64,000 nt of DNA. It comes from Massilia sp. Bi118 (GTDB lineage: Bacteria; Pseudomonadota; Gammaproteobacteria; Burkholderiales; Burkholderiaceae_D). The position numbers were made by a program, and so were the translations under genes. Below are positions 35,859 through 43,529 of this stretch, piece after piece; the first letter of the stretch is position 1; every line of letters begins with the position of its first letter. A model generated the notes under the pieces. The model worked only from the letters and a program-made list of their open reading frames with translations. It did not search any database and had not been told where the DNA came from. Location: NCBI RefSeq assembly GCF_918697865.1, contig NZ_CAKKMV010000001.1:496001-560000 (forward strand), in the 5' to 3' direction.

Positions 35859-37190
35859 ATGTCCACCATCGAGTTCATCGTTCTCGCGGCCGGCCTGCTG
35901 GCCGTGCTGGCGCTGCAGTTCGTCGTCTTCACACGCAGCAAGCGCACCGACGGCTCCGCCCACGCCTTCGAGCGCCTGGAGCGCGAACTGCGCCACGAAC
36001 TGCAGGCCAGCGCCCAGGCCACGCGCCAGGAAATGGCCAACCACCTGGCGCAGAACCAGGCCGCCACCGCCCAGCAGCTCGAAGCGATGCGCCAGCAGAT
36101 CCAGTTGCACGCTGCCGGCGGCCGCGAGGAGCAGGCGCGCGCTTTAAAGCGCTTTGCTGACGGCATGAACACGGCCATCGCCACGCTGACCGAATCGAAC
36201 GCCCAGCGCATGCTGGAAGTGCGCGGCACGCTCGAGACCAAGATCCGCGACCTGCAGGCCGACAATGCGCGCCGCCTGGAAGAGATGCGCCAGACCGTCG
36301 ACGAGAAGCTGCATGCGACGCTGGAGACGCGCCTCACCGAATCCTTCCGCCAGGTGTCCGACCGCCTCGAGCGCGTGCACCAGGGCCTGGGCGAGATGCA
36401 GCAGCTGGCCGTCGGCGTGGGCGACCTGAAGCGCGTGCTGACCAATGTGAAAACGCGCGGCACCTGGGGCGAGGTCCAGCTCGAAATGCTGCTCGAGCAG
36501 GTGCTGACCGTCGACCAGTACGCCAAGAACGTCGAGACCGTGGCGGGCACCAACGCCCGTGTCGAATTCGCGATCAAGCTGCCCGGCACGGTCGAGGGCG
36601 GCCCGCCGCTGTGGCTGCCCATCGACGCCAAGTTCCCGAAGGAGCAGTACGAGCGCCTGGTGGAAGCGGCCGACATCGCGGATGCCGACGGCGTCCTGCG
36701 CTTCGGCGCCGAGCTGGAACGCGCGGTGCGCAACGAGGCGAAAACCATCTGCGAAAAATACGTCTCGCCGCCGCAGACCACCGACTTCGCAATCCTGTTC
36801 CTGCCCACCGAAGGCTTGTACGCCGAGGTGATGCGTCGCCCCGGCCTGGCCGACGACCTGCAGCGCACGCTGCGCGTGACCATCGCCGGTCCGTCGACCT
36901 TGACGGCGCTGCTGAACAGCCTGCAGATGGGCTTCCGCACCCTGGCGCTGGAAAAGCGCTCGTCCGAAGTGTGGCAGGTGCTGGGCGCGGTGAAGACCGA
37001 GTTCGGCAAGTTCGGCGACGTGCTGGCCGCGACCAAGACCACGCTGGAGCGGGCGGCCAAGAATATCGAGAATGCCGAGGTGCGCAGCCGGCAGATGGCG
37101 CGCAAGTTGAAGTCGGTGGAGGCGTTGCCGAGTGAGGCGGCGCAGTTGATGTTGGGTGGTGCGCCCGCGGACGGCGACGACCTGGCTTGA
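35859..37190 (+). CDS. rmuC: DNA recombination protein RmuC
   Basis: 443-residue member of the RmuC family, thought to limit inversions at short inverted repeats; the nuclease activity is inferred for the family. An N-terminal membrane helix (about 3-25, EFIVLAAGLLAVLALQFVVF) is followed by a long coiled coil (about 30-180, rich in Arg/Glu/Gln heptads). The PD-(D/E)XK-like domain (about 190-400) includes GTWGEVQLEMLLEQVL, PIDAKFPKEQYERL and FLPTEGLYAEV. The stop codon is directly back to back with the stop of the convergent PAAR gene (TGATCA), which marks the left edge of the T6SS island. Confidence 0.96.
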   Translation: MSTIEFIVLAAGLLAVLALQFVVFTRSKRTDGSAHAFERLERELRHELQASAQATRQEMANHLAQNQAATAQQLEAMRQQIQLHAAGGREEQARALKRFADGMNTAIATLTESNAQRMLEVRGTLETKIRDLQADNARRLEEMRQTVDEKLHATLETRLTESFRQVSDRLERVHQGLGEMQQLAVGVGDLKRVLTNVKTRGTWGEVQLEMLLEQVLTVDQYAKNVETVAGTNARVEFAIKLPGTVEGGPPLWLPIDAKFPKEQYERLVEAADIADADGVLRFGAELERAVRNEAKTICEKYVSPPQTTDFAILFLPTEGLYAEVMRRPGLADDLQRTLRVTIAGPSTLTALLNSLQMGFRTLALEKRSSEVWQVLGAVKTEFGKFGDVLAATKTTLERAAKNIENAEVRSRQMARKLKSVEALPSEAAQLMLGGAPADGDDLA

Positions 37191-37457
37191 TCATTCGCCG
37201 CCGTAATCTCCCGTCGTCGGAATCAGTGTCGCGCCGCATGTCGTCTTGTGGCCGTCGTGCGCAACTTCGATCCCGTCGATGACGTGATGCGGGTCGCCTT
37301 CTGCGATCGTGCAGTTGTCGTGGCCCTTGATGGGACAACTGCACTTGTCCCCGACGCGGGCGACCGGGATGCCGTCGACCGTGAAGTGCGTGGCACTTAC
37401 GCTTTCGACCTTGCCGCCGTGTGAGGTCGGGTCGCCCAGACGGATGACGTTGCGCAT
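37191..37457 (-). CDS. PAAR-domain protein, T6SS spike tip
   Basis: 88-residue protein made of a single PAAR domain, the sharp conical tip that sits on the VgrG trimer of a type VI secretion needle and can carry effectors. Visible are the repeating short strands and His/Cys residues that bind a metal: the RLGDPTSHGGKVES start, the VARVGDKCSCPIKGH block with its Cys, and VAHDGHKTTCGATL. There is no C-terminal toxin, so it is a bare tip that would recruit its effector non-covalently. It is the last of four leftward genes vgrG-lipase-immunity-PAAR, 3 bases past the immunity gene. Confidence 0.92.
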   Translation of the reverse strand: MRNVIRLGDPTSHGGKVESVSATHFTVDGIPVARVGDKCSCPIKGHDNCTIAEGDPHHVIDGIEVAHDGHKTTCGATLIPTTGDYGGE

Positions 37458-37460
37458 CGC

Positions 37461-38852
37461 TCAGCCTTTCTTGTCTGTTGGCGTCTCTGTTGCCAGGTGG
37501 GTGGGGGCTGGCGGATCGCCGTATCCGACCAGTTTCCATACGGTCGCCGTTTGGTAAGAGGGGCGTTCCCCTTTTAGTTTTTGCCACAGGGACGGCTCGC
37601 CAAGCGATACCACATGCGGCATTCTTTCGCCGGCCTTGATGTGCTGGCGCCGGCCTTCTTGTGTCGCTGCAGGTTCGTCGGCTTCCCACCAGCCGGTTTG
37701 CGGGCAAACGCGACCGGTGGCGGCGAGTTCTCCCAGCGGCAACTGTGGTCCCGCGTCGGCGGTCTTGGCGGCTGTCCCTGTCGGGCGCACGCGGATCGTG
37801 CTGGTGATCTTGTCCCAGACGGCGATGGCTTCTTCGTTGGTCAGGCTGGCTTTGGTGGCGCCGACGGCGTTATTGGCGACGCCGGTTTGCATACGGATAT
37901 CCGCAAAGGGTTTCAAATAGTCCCCCGCGACGCCTCTGAACGCGATAGCGAAATCATGAACTGAGTGTACAGTGCTTTGTTCTGGCGAACGTGACAAGCC
38001 CTCAAAGCCATTTATCCAGTCATGGATCTGGCGAGGGCCTCTTCGAAAATAGACAGTTTTCAACATTGGATGATTGGGATCTTCTGCTTTCAGATCCTTC
38101 TCCAGTCGCTCCAGTTGCCATTCCAGCGAGTCGCTTTCGGAGTAATGAGGGTTCGACGGGCGAATTTGGATCGAAAGGTGCACGTCTGGAAATTCCTTTA
38201 GGCGGAAACCGATACTCAGGAGTTCAGCCGGCGGCTCTTTGGGCGGCCCCGGTTCATCTGGCAGGAAGGCGTATTCGATGCAGTTGCCGGGCTCGGTCGG
38301 AATCTCGTTTTCGCCGCGCAGGCGCAAACGGTGAGCCATGCTCTTAATGCGAGCTGTAGCACTCTCCCGACGGTCTTTCAGGGGGCGGGCGTCGATGACA
38401 ACGCCATCGTCATTGAGTCTAAAGTATCCGTTGATTTTAAGTGCCCCAATTGCTTCAAAACCATCATAACCCGTTACGATCTGGCCTTCGGGGTCTTTCA
38501 AGTTCTCAACTGAAATCAGCAAAGGGATATCGTTGAGATAAATAGCTTTTTCGCTTTTCAACTCATTGATGAGCTTTTGCGCCAACGCATTTACTTCCTC
38601 AACGCCATTTGGGTAGACATTCACGCCCAACGGTATATCGGCTCCACCCCAAGCCACAGTCGTCGCTGCAGGTACCTCTACCATAAATCTACCGAAGCAA
38701 ACGGTTTTGGTTTTTTCGAACATTGGTTGAATACGGGGTGAGAGCGCGATCATGTTCGACTTTTTCCATTGTTGGGGTTTGGGATCGCAGGCAGTGAGCA
38801 GCAATGCCGCGCTTGAGAGAAGAATAAAGGACAAGTATTTCGTAAGAGCCAT
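37461..38852 (-). CDS. Tli4-like immunity lipoprotein for a T6SS lipase
   Basis: 463-residue protein with a lipoprotein signal (lipobox LLTAC), so it is a periplasmic lipoprotein. The C-terminal third has the blocks I associate with Tli4-type immunity proteins (VCPQTGWWEAD, then the RMPHVVSLGEPSLWQKLKGE region). Immunity proteins of this family neutralise the periplasmic phospholipase effector Tle4 in the producing cell. The ATG at 38852 is 6 bases from the lipase stop, with an AAGGGG site inside the 3' end of the lipase gene, so the antidote is translated with the toxin. A TTG 6 bases upstream is also possible. The base composition is clearly lower in GC than the flanking genes. Confidence 0.8.
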   Translation of the reverse strand: MALTKYLSFILLSSAALLLTACDPKPQQWKKSNMIALSPRIQPMFEKTKTVCFGRFMVEVPAATTVAWGGADIPLGVNVYPNGVEEVNALAQKLINELKSEKAIYLNDIPLLISVENLKDPEGQIVTGYDGFEAIGALKINGYFRLNDDGVVIDARPLKDRRESATARIKSMAHRLRLRGENEIPTEPGNCIEYAFLPDEPGPPKEPPAELLSIGFRLKEFPDVHLSIQIRPSNPHYSESDSLEWQLERLEKDLKAEDPNHPMLKTVYFRRGPRQIHDWINGFEGLSRSPEQSTVHSVHDFAIAFRGVAGDYLKPFADIRMQTGVANNAVGATKASLTNEEAIAVWDKITSTIRVRPTGTAAKTADAGPQLPLGELAATGRVCPQTGWWEADEPAATQEGRRQHIKAGERMPHVVSLGEPSLWQKLKGERPSYQTATVWKLVGYGDPPAPTHLATETPTDKKG

Positions 38853-38858
38853 ACGCAA

Positions 38859-40637
38859 TTACCCCTTCTCGTTTTTCCATGTGGCGTTCTGAGCAATCCG
38901 AACAATACTGTACAAGGTAGCGGCAACAGCCCGCGGGTCTTTGTAGCTGGACTGATGTTCGTATCCGGTTTGGCGAAATATACCTTTGAAACTACCGCTG
39001 TGCAGTTGATGGTCTGAAGATTTGGCGGGTACGGTCTGGTCTCCGGGAGACGAAGCCGGCAGGATCCTTGCGAATACTGGGGCGGGAACGACATCCTCGG
39101 CCAGTAAGCTAGCGATGTTATTTACCGCGCCAGGATCCCAGTCAACCAACCTCAATTGGCCCTGTTTGTTATCTCCAAGAATCGGCCAGTTTTGCCATCC
39201 GATCGCGGCGGTGCAATTCATGATTTCCCATACCACCTCACCGAAACTTTGCCGCTTGCTATCGGCGCCGTAATGGGCATAGCTGTTCTGGTGGTAGGTT
39301 TCAGTAATCATTTGATGAAAGACTTTGGCTACGTCGAGATATTCGCAAGTACGTTTGAACGTTCCTCCTCCTTGTCGGAATGAGCGTCCGGAAGGGTTGA
39401 TCCAATCCTTCCGGAACAATGCATACCATTTACCCTCCAACTTGTATATTTCGTTGTAAGGGTCGCCATTTTTTGGCCAAGCTTCTAGGTCATGCCCATT
39501 GTGGTGAACGCGTAGCCAGCCATTTCCGTATGCTTCGCTAGGCAGCAATTGAAGCCCACCAGGCGCGTTCGCCAGCACTGCCGTGACTTCATCACCATGA
39601 TTCCCCGCTACTTTGGCAGCAACGCTCGCTTCGATATTGGCTTTGCTAGCACTAAGCAGGCCGGGATCTTCGAAACCTGCGCGCATGCGTCGATAAGCTG
39701 CAGGCGCACCAATGGCTGGCATCACGCCATGCACGATACCCAACACCTTGTCTTGCAAATTACCGAACTTGGGGTGAATAAGGGCACGACCGACAAGTCC
39801 GCCCATCGAATGGGTTACAACAATCACTTGATTGCATTCGTAGCCTGAACCGTTGAAATCGTTGATGACCTTACTGATTCGGGCAGCAATAATCTTTGCG
39901 CTGTCGCCATTCGATTGCAACCAGTTATAACCAAACGCATAAACTGGAAACCAGCAGCCCGTCGCAAGCTTTTTGAGGTCTTCCGCTGTTAATACCTGTT
40001 GGGGTAGTTTCGGATCTGCACCCCAGGTCTTTGGATCCACTCCCACGACATCATGCCACTCTGAACGGAGCTTGCCTTCTAGAAATGTGCTGTTAAGGCG
40101 TGACTCAAGATGTTGCAGGAGTTGCCCATAGCTCTTGAAAAAGACTTCGCCCCAACCTCGTGCACGTGCTTTTTGTACAGCAGTGCCGCCGCCAGGTAAG
40201 GCGACTGGATCGCTCGCTAGTAATGCAGAGTCGAAGTTCGGGGTGAGTTCGACATTACCATGGCGTCCGTCTCCCGCTACGTCCCGAAGTCCAGAGGGAT
40301 CGTAAATATCTACAGTCGTTTGTAATGGGTCCAGTTGCAGTTGGCGATCGGCTGGGCTTTCGTTGGCGGCAGCGGTGATATTGATTGGCTTCGACGGGTC
40401 AAGCGTGTCCGGCCGCCACGCGATATTGTCTTTCCGCCGCATTTCCTTCTGCCGCTCCGCACTCATCCGCAAATTCGACCCCATAATCCCCGGCAAAAAG
40501 ACGATGGGCAGCACCCGTTTCGGCAGCATCCGCGCGCACTGCGGTTTTTTATCCTGCTTCGGTGTCGCAAACCCTTCGGCTTTGCGGGCGGCGCCAGCAT
40601 GCGCTTGCGCGGGCAAGGGATGTTCGGCAGTCGTCAT
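38859..40637 (-). CDS. T6SS lipase effector, Tle4/PGAP1-like alpha/beta hydrolase
   Basis: 592-residue putative antibacterial phospholipase delivered by T6SS. An alpha/beta-hydrolase core is visible: oxyanion region LPIVFLPGIMGSNLR (about 43-57), the nucleophile elbow VVTHSMGGLVGRAL with Ser about 277 (a THSMGG variant of GxSxG), and candidate acid and His residues in SSPGDQTVP and GYEHQSS near the C-terminus. There is no signal peptide, as expected for a T6SS cargo. An N-terminal 40-residue low-complexity tail (PLPAQAHAGAARKAEG) may dock it to VgrG/PAAR. Neighbours (vgrG upstream, Tli4-like immunity downstream, PAAR after that) support this role. Assignment to the Tle4 subfamily is by context and PGAP1-like resemblance, so moderate confidence. 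Confidence 0.8.
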   Translation of the reverse strand: MTTAEHPLPAQAHAGAARKAEGFATPKQDKKPQCARMLPKRVLPIVFLPGIMGSNLRMSAERQKEMRRKDNIAWRPDTLDPSKPINITAAANESPADRQLQLDPLQTTVDIYDPSGLRDVAGDGRHGNVELTPNFDSALLASDPVALPGGGTAVQKARARGWGEVFFKSYGQLLQHLESRLNSTFLEGKLRSEWHDVVGVDPKTWGADPKLPQQVLTAEDLKKLATGCWFPVYAFGYNWLQSNGDSAKIIAARISKVINDFNGSGYECNQVIVVTHSMGGLVGRALIHPKFGNLQDKVLGIVHGVMPAIGAPAAYRRMRAGFEDPGLLSASKANIEASVAAKVAGNHGDEVTAVLANAPGGLQLLPSEAYGNGWLRVHHNGHDLEAWPKNGDPYNEIYKLEGKWYALFRKDWINPSGRSFRQGGGTFKRTCEYLDVAKVFHQMITETYHQNSYAHYGADSKRQSFGEVVWEIMNCTAAIGWQNWPILGDNKQGQLRLVDWDPGAVNNIASLLAEDVVPAPVFARILPASSPGDQTVPAKSSDHQLHSGSFKGIFRQTGYEHQSSYKDPRAVAATLYSIVRIAQNATWKNEKG

Positions 40638-40655
40638 CGTATTCTCCCCGTGAAA

Positions 40656-43406
40656 TCAGTCGTCCAAGGCTTCGATGCTGTAGCGCCCGAACGGAATCGC
40701 ACTGGTAAATCGCTCCGTCAGACCAGCCGCATCGGTCCGTCCCTCGAACGTGCGTCCGTCTTCCGTCGTAATGCGATAGCGCTGGTTCTTCATCGGCTCA
40801 TCGGTGCCAATCCATCGAAGAACCGTCTGCTGATCGTGCGCCGACTCGCTTGCGATCGAAGGCACGGCAACCGGGCTACCGCCCCCCGGCCCGACATGCG
40901 CAAATTTCGAAGACTTGATGGTGTGCTCGCCGCTGCTCTGTTGTGTGATGGCGCCGCCACCGATATCCACTTGCGCGCCTTGCGCTACCACGTGGATCTT
41001 CGGCGCCTGCAGCACGATCTCCTCAGTGGCGGTCAGGACGATACGCTTGGAAGAGGTGAGCTCAATATCGTCGGCATGGGTCTGCAGTTCGAGCTTGCCA
41101 CTCGCGGCGATCAGCTTGATGCCGAGCCGATGCGCGAACAGGCTGATGCTCTCCGAAACACGCGCCAGCAGCTTTCGACCGACCGACAACTGGGTATTCC
41201 CGATGCTGACCACGTCGACATGCGTTTGCGCGCCGATCGCGATGTTGTCCTGGCTGGTCATTGCAACGCCCGCAGGCGCGGATAGCGCGACCACGGGTTG
41301 GCCACCAGCACCCGTAGCACCGCTTTCGGTATTGCTGCCGGTCTCCCACTGCTTCAGGTAATCGATCAGTTGTTTGAGTTCCTTGGCATCGGTGTCGTCC
41401 GCATGATGCGTCGCCGACAAAGCCGATAACTGCTCCTGCACACCTTGCAGCGCCTCGAGCAAGCTGGTCAATTCGTCCCGGTCGAGTTGCTTGCCGCTGG
41501 CTTTCTGACGCGCGGCCGCGCTGATTAGCACACCTTGTGCACCGCGCACCGCGACGGCGAGATCGCTGCGCAGCTCGGCGCCTTCGCCCCGGGCTTCACC
41601 TTTGCCGTCGTGGCGCGGATGGGTGAGCCATCCGAGATTCAGTTCGCTATGTCCGTGCTCCGAAGATAGTTGCGCATTGATCTGGCTCGGTGTGTCGTCT
41701 AGCCGCAGTTGGTTGTAGCGCCTGCCTTGCACTTCCTTGCTCTTGATGCCGGCCAGGTATCTGTTCCCGGGGAGCGTTCCGGTATGGCTGAAAGAAGGAG
41801 GCGGGGCCATTCGGCCATACACGCGGGCCACGATGATCGGCTTGTCCGGGTCTCCGCCCAGAAAATCGACCATGACTTCGTCGCCCACACGCGGCAGCAT
41901 ATTCGCTCCCCACTGATTGCTGGCCCATGTGCTGGCGACCCTTACCCAGGCGGAGTCGCGGTCGCTATCGCTGGCGCCGGCACCTTGCGCGTTGTCGTGG
42001 TCTTCGATTCTGGTGCCGGGAAAGCGCACTTTGACGCGTCCATGCTCGTCGCAATGCACTTCTTCACCGGGCGGCCCGACCACGATCGCGCTTTGCATTT
42101 GTGGACGCGGCAAATCGATACGATGGTCGAAAGCAGGTACGATCGGAATGCCGCGGCGCACGCAGGCAAAGCGGTTCGTATAGCGCATGCCGCGTTCTTC
42201 GCTGGCTTGCCGCAGCGCGCCGCCAGAAGGACCGTCATCCCAACGATTGAGCGCAAACAGGCGCTGTATGCGGTCGTTGACGGTCTTGGGCAAATTGTTT
42301 TCCGCATCGACTTCCAGGCGCGTGACGACGAATTCCCGTTCATTGGCCGGATGCGTGTCGATTTCCGGATGGCCACTCAAGGCCATCCATTCGCCAATAC
42401 ACAGCGCACGCACGCTGCCTTCGCCGTAAAAACATTTGGATTCGTACTCATGGCGCTTCATGCGCAGTTCGCCAAGGTTCCGGTAATCTTCGCCATTCTC
42501 CCCCGCATGCGGCACGTCGATCAGGTAGTCGTCGAGGCTGGCAGCGAACTGGTTGCCCGTCGTCCCCTGATCGATACGGGATGGCGAATTGCTGGTCGCC
42601 GGACGGCCTTGCATGTAGTCCCAGCTCAGGCGATTGAGATTACCAGGCGTGATTTTGCGGACCGGACTCCATGCGATGATGGTGTCACTTTGCTCGGTAC
42701 CGTCATCCCGGTGATAGCGCACGGTCCCTGCGGCGTTTTGCGGCAGCTTGTAGGCGTCGTCGAACAGCACCAAGGTATGGGCCGGTATGTCCTGGCTTTG
42801 TGCCCGGCTCGCTTGGCCGGGCCGCATGAACCAGGCAATGCCGCGTCGTTTCCATAAGCGGCGCAGAAATCCTGCATCGGACTCGTTGTGCTGCATGGTG
42901 AATGCACGCGCCGGATAGGTACCGGTCACATACGTCCAATCCACATCAAAGGCCTGGGCAAGTATCGGATTACTGCGGCGCCACTCGTTGATAATGACCT
43001 GGGCGATGTCCAGTTCATTCAGGTTGCGGAAGATGCGTGTATTGGTGCGATATTCCATCATCGCCAACGCGTCGCGCACGAGCAGTTCGTAAGTCGCCAA
43101 GCCGCCATCGCTTTCGCCGGCCGCTGCTTGCGCGACGATGCCGCATACCGCGCGAAGCTCGCCACGATCCGTCACGAACTGGATCGCCACCGGCAGAGCA
43201 ATGAATTCCTTTAAGGGGAGATCTGCGCGTGTCGATACGCACAGGAGGCGGTATTCAAGTCCGCCGCACAGGGTTTCACTTCCCGTAACGCGCTTGACCA
43301 GCAAAACGTCTTCGAGCAGTTGCCGCTCTTTCGACAGCCGAATGCGGATGGGGCGATTAGCCTCGGTCAATCCGCTTGATCCTGCGAACAAATCCTGGAG
43401 GTTCAT
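40656..43406 (-). CDS. vgrG: VgrG, type VI secretion spike protein
   Basis: 916-residue trimeric spike of the T6SS puncturing device. The gp27-like part (about 1-400) has the MEYRTNTRIFRNLNELDIAQ and FTMQHNESDAGFLRRLW blocks. The gp5-like OB-fold region (about 430-560) has DEHGRVKVRFPG and GDEVMVDFLGGDPDKPI. It is followed by a DUF2345 needle extension (about 600-840, with repeats of the ISLFAHRLGIKLIAASGKLEL type). A C-terminal 75-residue region looks like a small beta-sandwich (RYRITTEDGRTFEGRTDAAG), often found in VgrG proteins that carry effectors. No other T6SS structural gene lies in the window, so this is an auxiliary vgrG island. A strong hairpin covers its ribosome binding site (see 43409-43453). 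Confidence 0.95.
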   Translation of the reverse strand: MNLQDLFAGSSGLTEANRPIRIRLSKERQLLEDVLLVKRVTGSETLCGGLEYRLLCVSTRADLPLKEFIALPVAIQFVTDRGELRAVCGIVAQAAAGESDGGLATYELLVRDALAMMEYRTNTRIFRNLNELDIAQVIINEWRRSNPILAQAFDVDWTYVTGTYPARAFTMQHNESDAGFLRRLWKRRGIAWFMRPGQASRAQSQDIPAHTLVLFDDAYKLPQNAAGTVRYHRDDGTEQSDTIIAWSPVRKITPGNLNRLSWDYMQGRPATSNSPSRIDQGTTGNQFAASLDDYLIDVPHAGENGEDYRNLGELRMKRHEYESKCFYGEGSVRALCIGEWMALSGHPEIDTHPANEREFVVTRLEVDAENNLPKTVNDRIQRLFALNRWDDGPSGGALRQASEERGMRYTNRFACVRRGIPIVPAFDHRIDLPRPQMQSAIVVGPPGEEVHCDEHGRVKVRFPGTRIEDHDNAQGAGASDSDRDSAWVRVASTWASNQWGANMLPRVGDEVMVDFLGGDPDKPIIVARVYGRMAPPPSFSHTGTLPGNRYLAGIKSKEVQGRRYNQLRLDDTPSQINAQLSSEHGHSELNLGWLTHPRHDGKGEARGEGAELRSDLAVAVRGAQGVLISAAARQKASGKQLDRDELTSLLEALQGVQEQLSALSATHHADDTDAKELKQLIDYLKQWETGSNTESGATGAGGQPVVALSAPAGVAMTSQDNIAIGAQTHVDVVSIGNTQLSVGRKLLARVSESISLFAHRLGIKLIAASGKLELQTHADDIELTSSKRIVLTATEEIVLQAPKIHVVAQGAQVDIGGGAITQQSSGEHTIKSSKFAHVGPGGGSPVAVPSIASESAHDQQTVLRWIGTDEPMKNQRYRITTEDGRTFEGRTDAAGLTERFTSAIPFGRYSIEALDD

Positions 43407-43408
43407 TC

Positions 43409-43453
43409 AGGTTCCTGATTAGTATGGGCACAACTGCCCAATACTAGGAACCT
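43409..43453 (-). promoter_or_regulatory. Hairpin enclosing the vgrG ribosome binding site
   Basis: On the minus strand AGGTTCCT and AGGAACCT form the base of a hairpin, with AGTATTGGGCA facing TGCCCATACT inside it (one bulged base) and a GTTG loop. AGGA in the 3' arm is the probable ribosome binding site, 7 bases from the vgrG ATG. The structure would block initiation until opened, as in RNA thermometers, or until another factor binds. No U-run follows, so termination is unlikely. Confidence 0.65.
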
Positions 43454-43486
43454 GCATCAGCACCACATTGATATCAATAAAGCCAA

Positions 43487-43506
43487 TGCGTAATACCAAT
43501 TACGCA
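43487..43506. repeat. Perfect 8-bp hairpin between mobA-moeA and vgrG
   Basis: TGCGTAAT, loop ACCA, ATTACGCA. It lies 24 bases beyond the mobA-moeA stop on the minus strand. The following T-content is weak (TTGGCTTTATTG), so it is at best a poor terminator; it could also be a regulator site. Confidence 0.45.
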
Positions 43507-43529
43507 TAGAGGCCCGACCGCGACGGAAT

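Noticed and set aside
37191..43406. Complete T6SS locus
   Set aside because: No sheath (TssB/C), baseplate, ClpV or membrane-complex genes flank the island; only spike, effector, immunity and tip are present.
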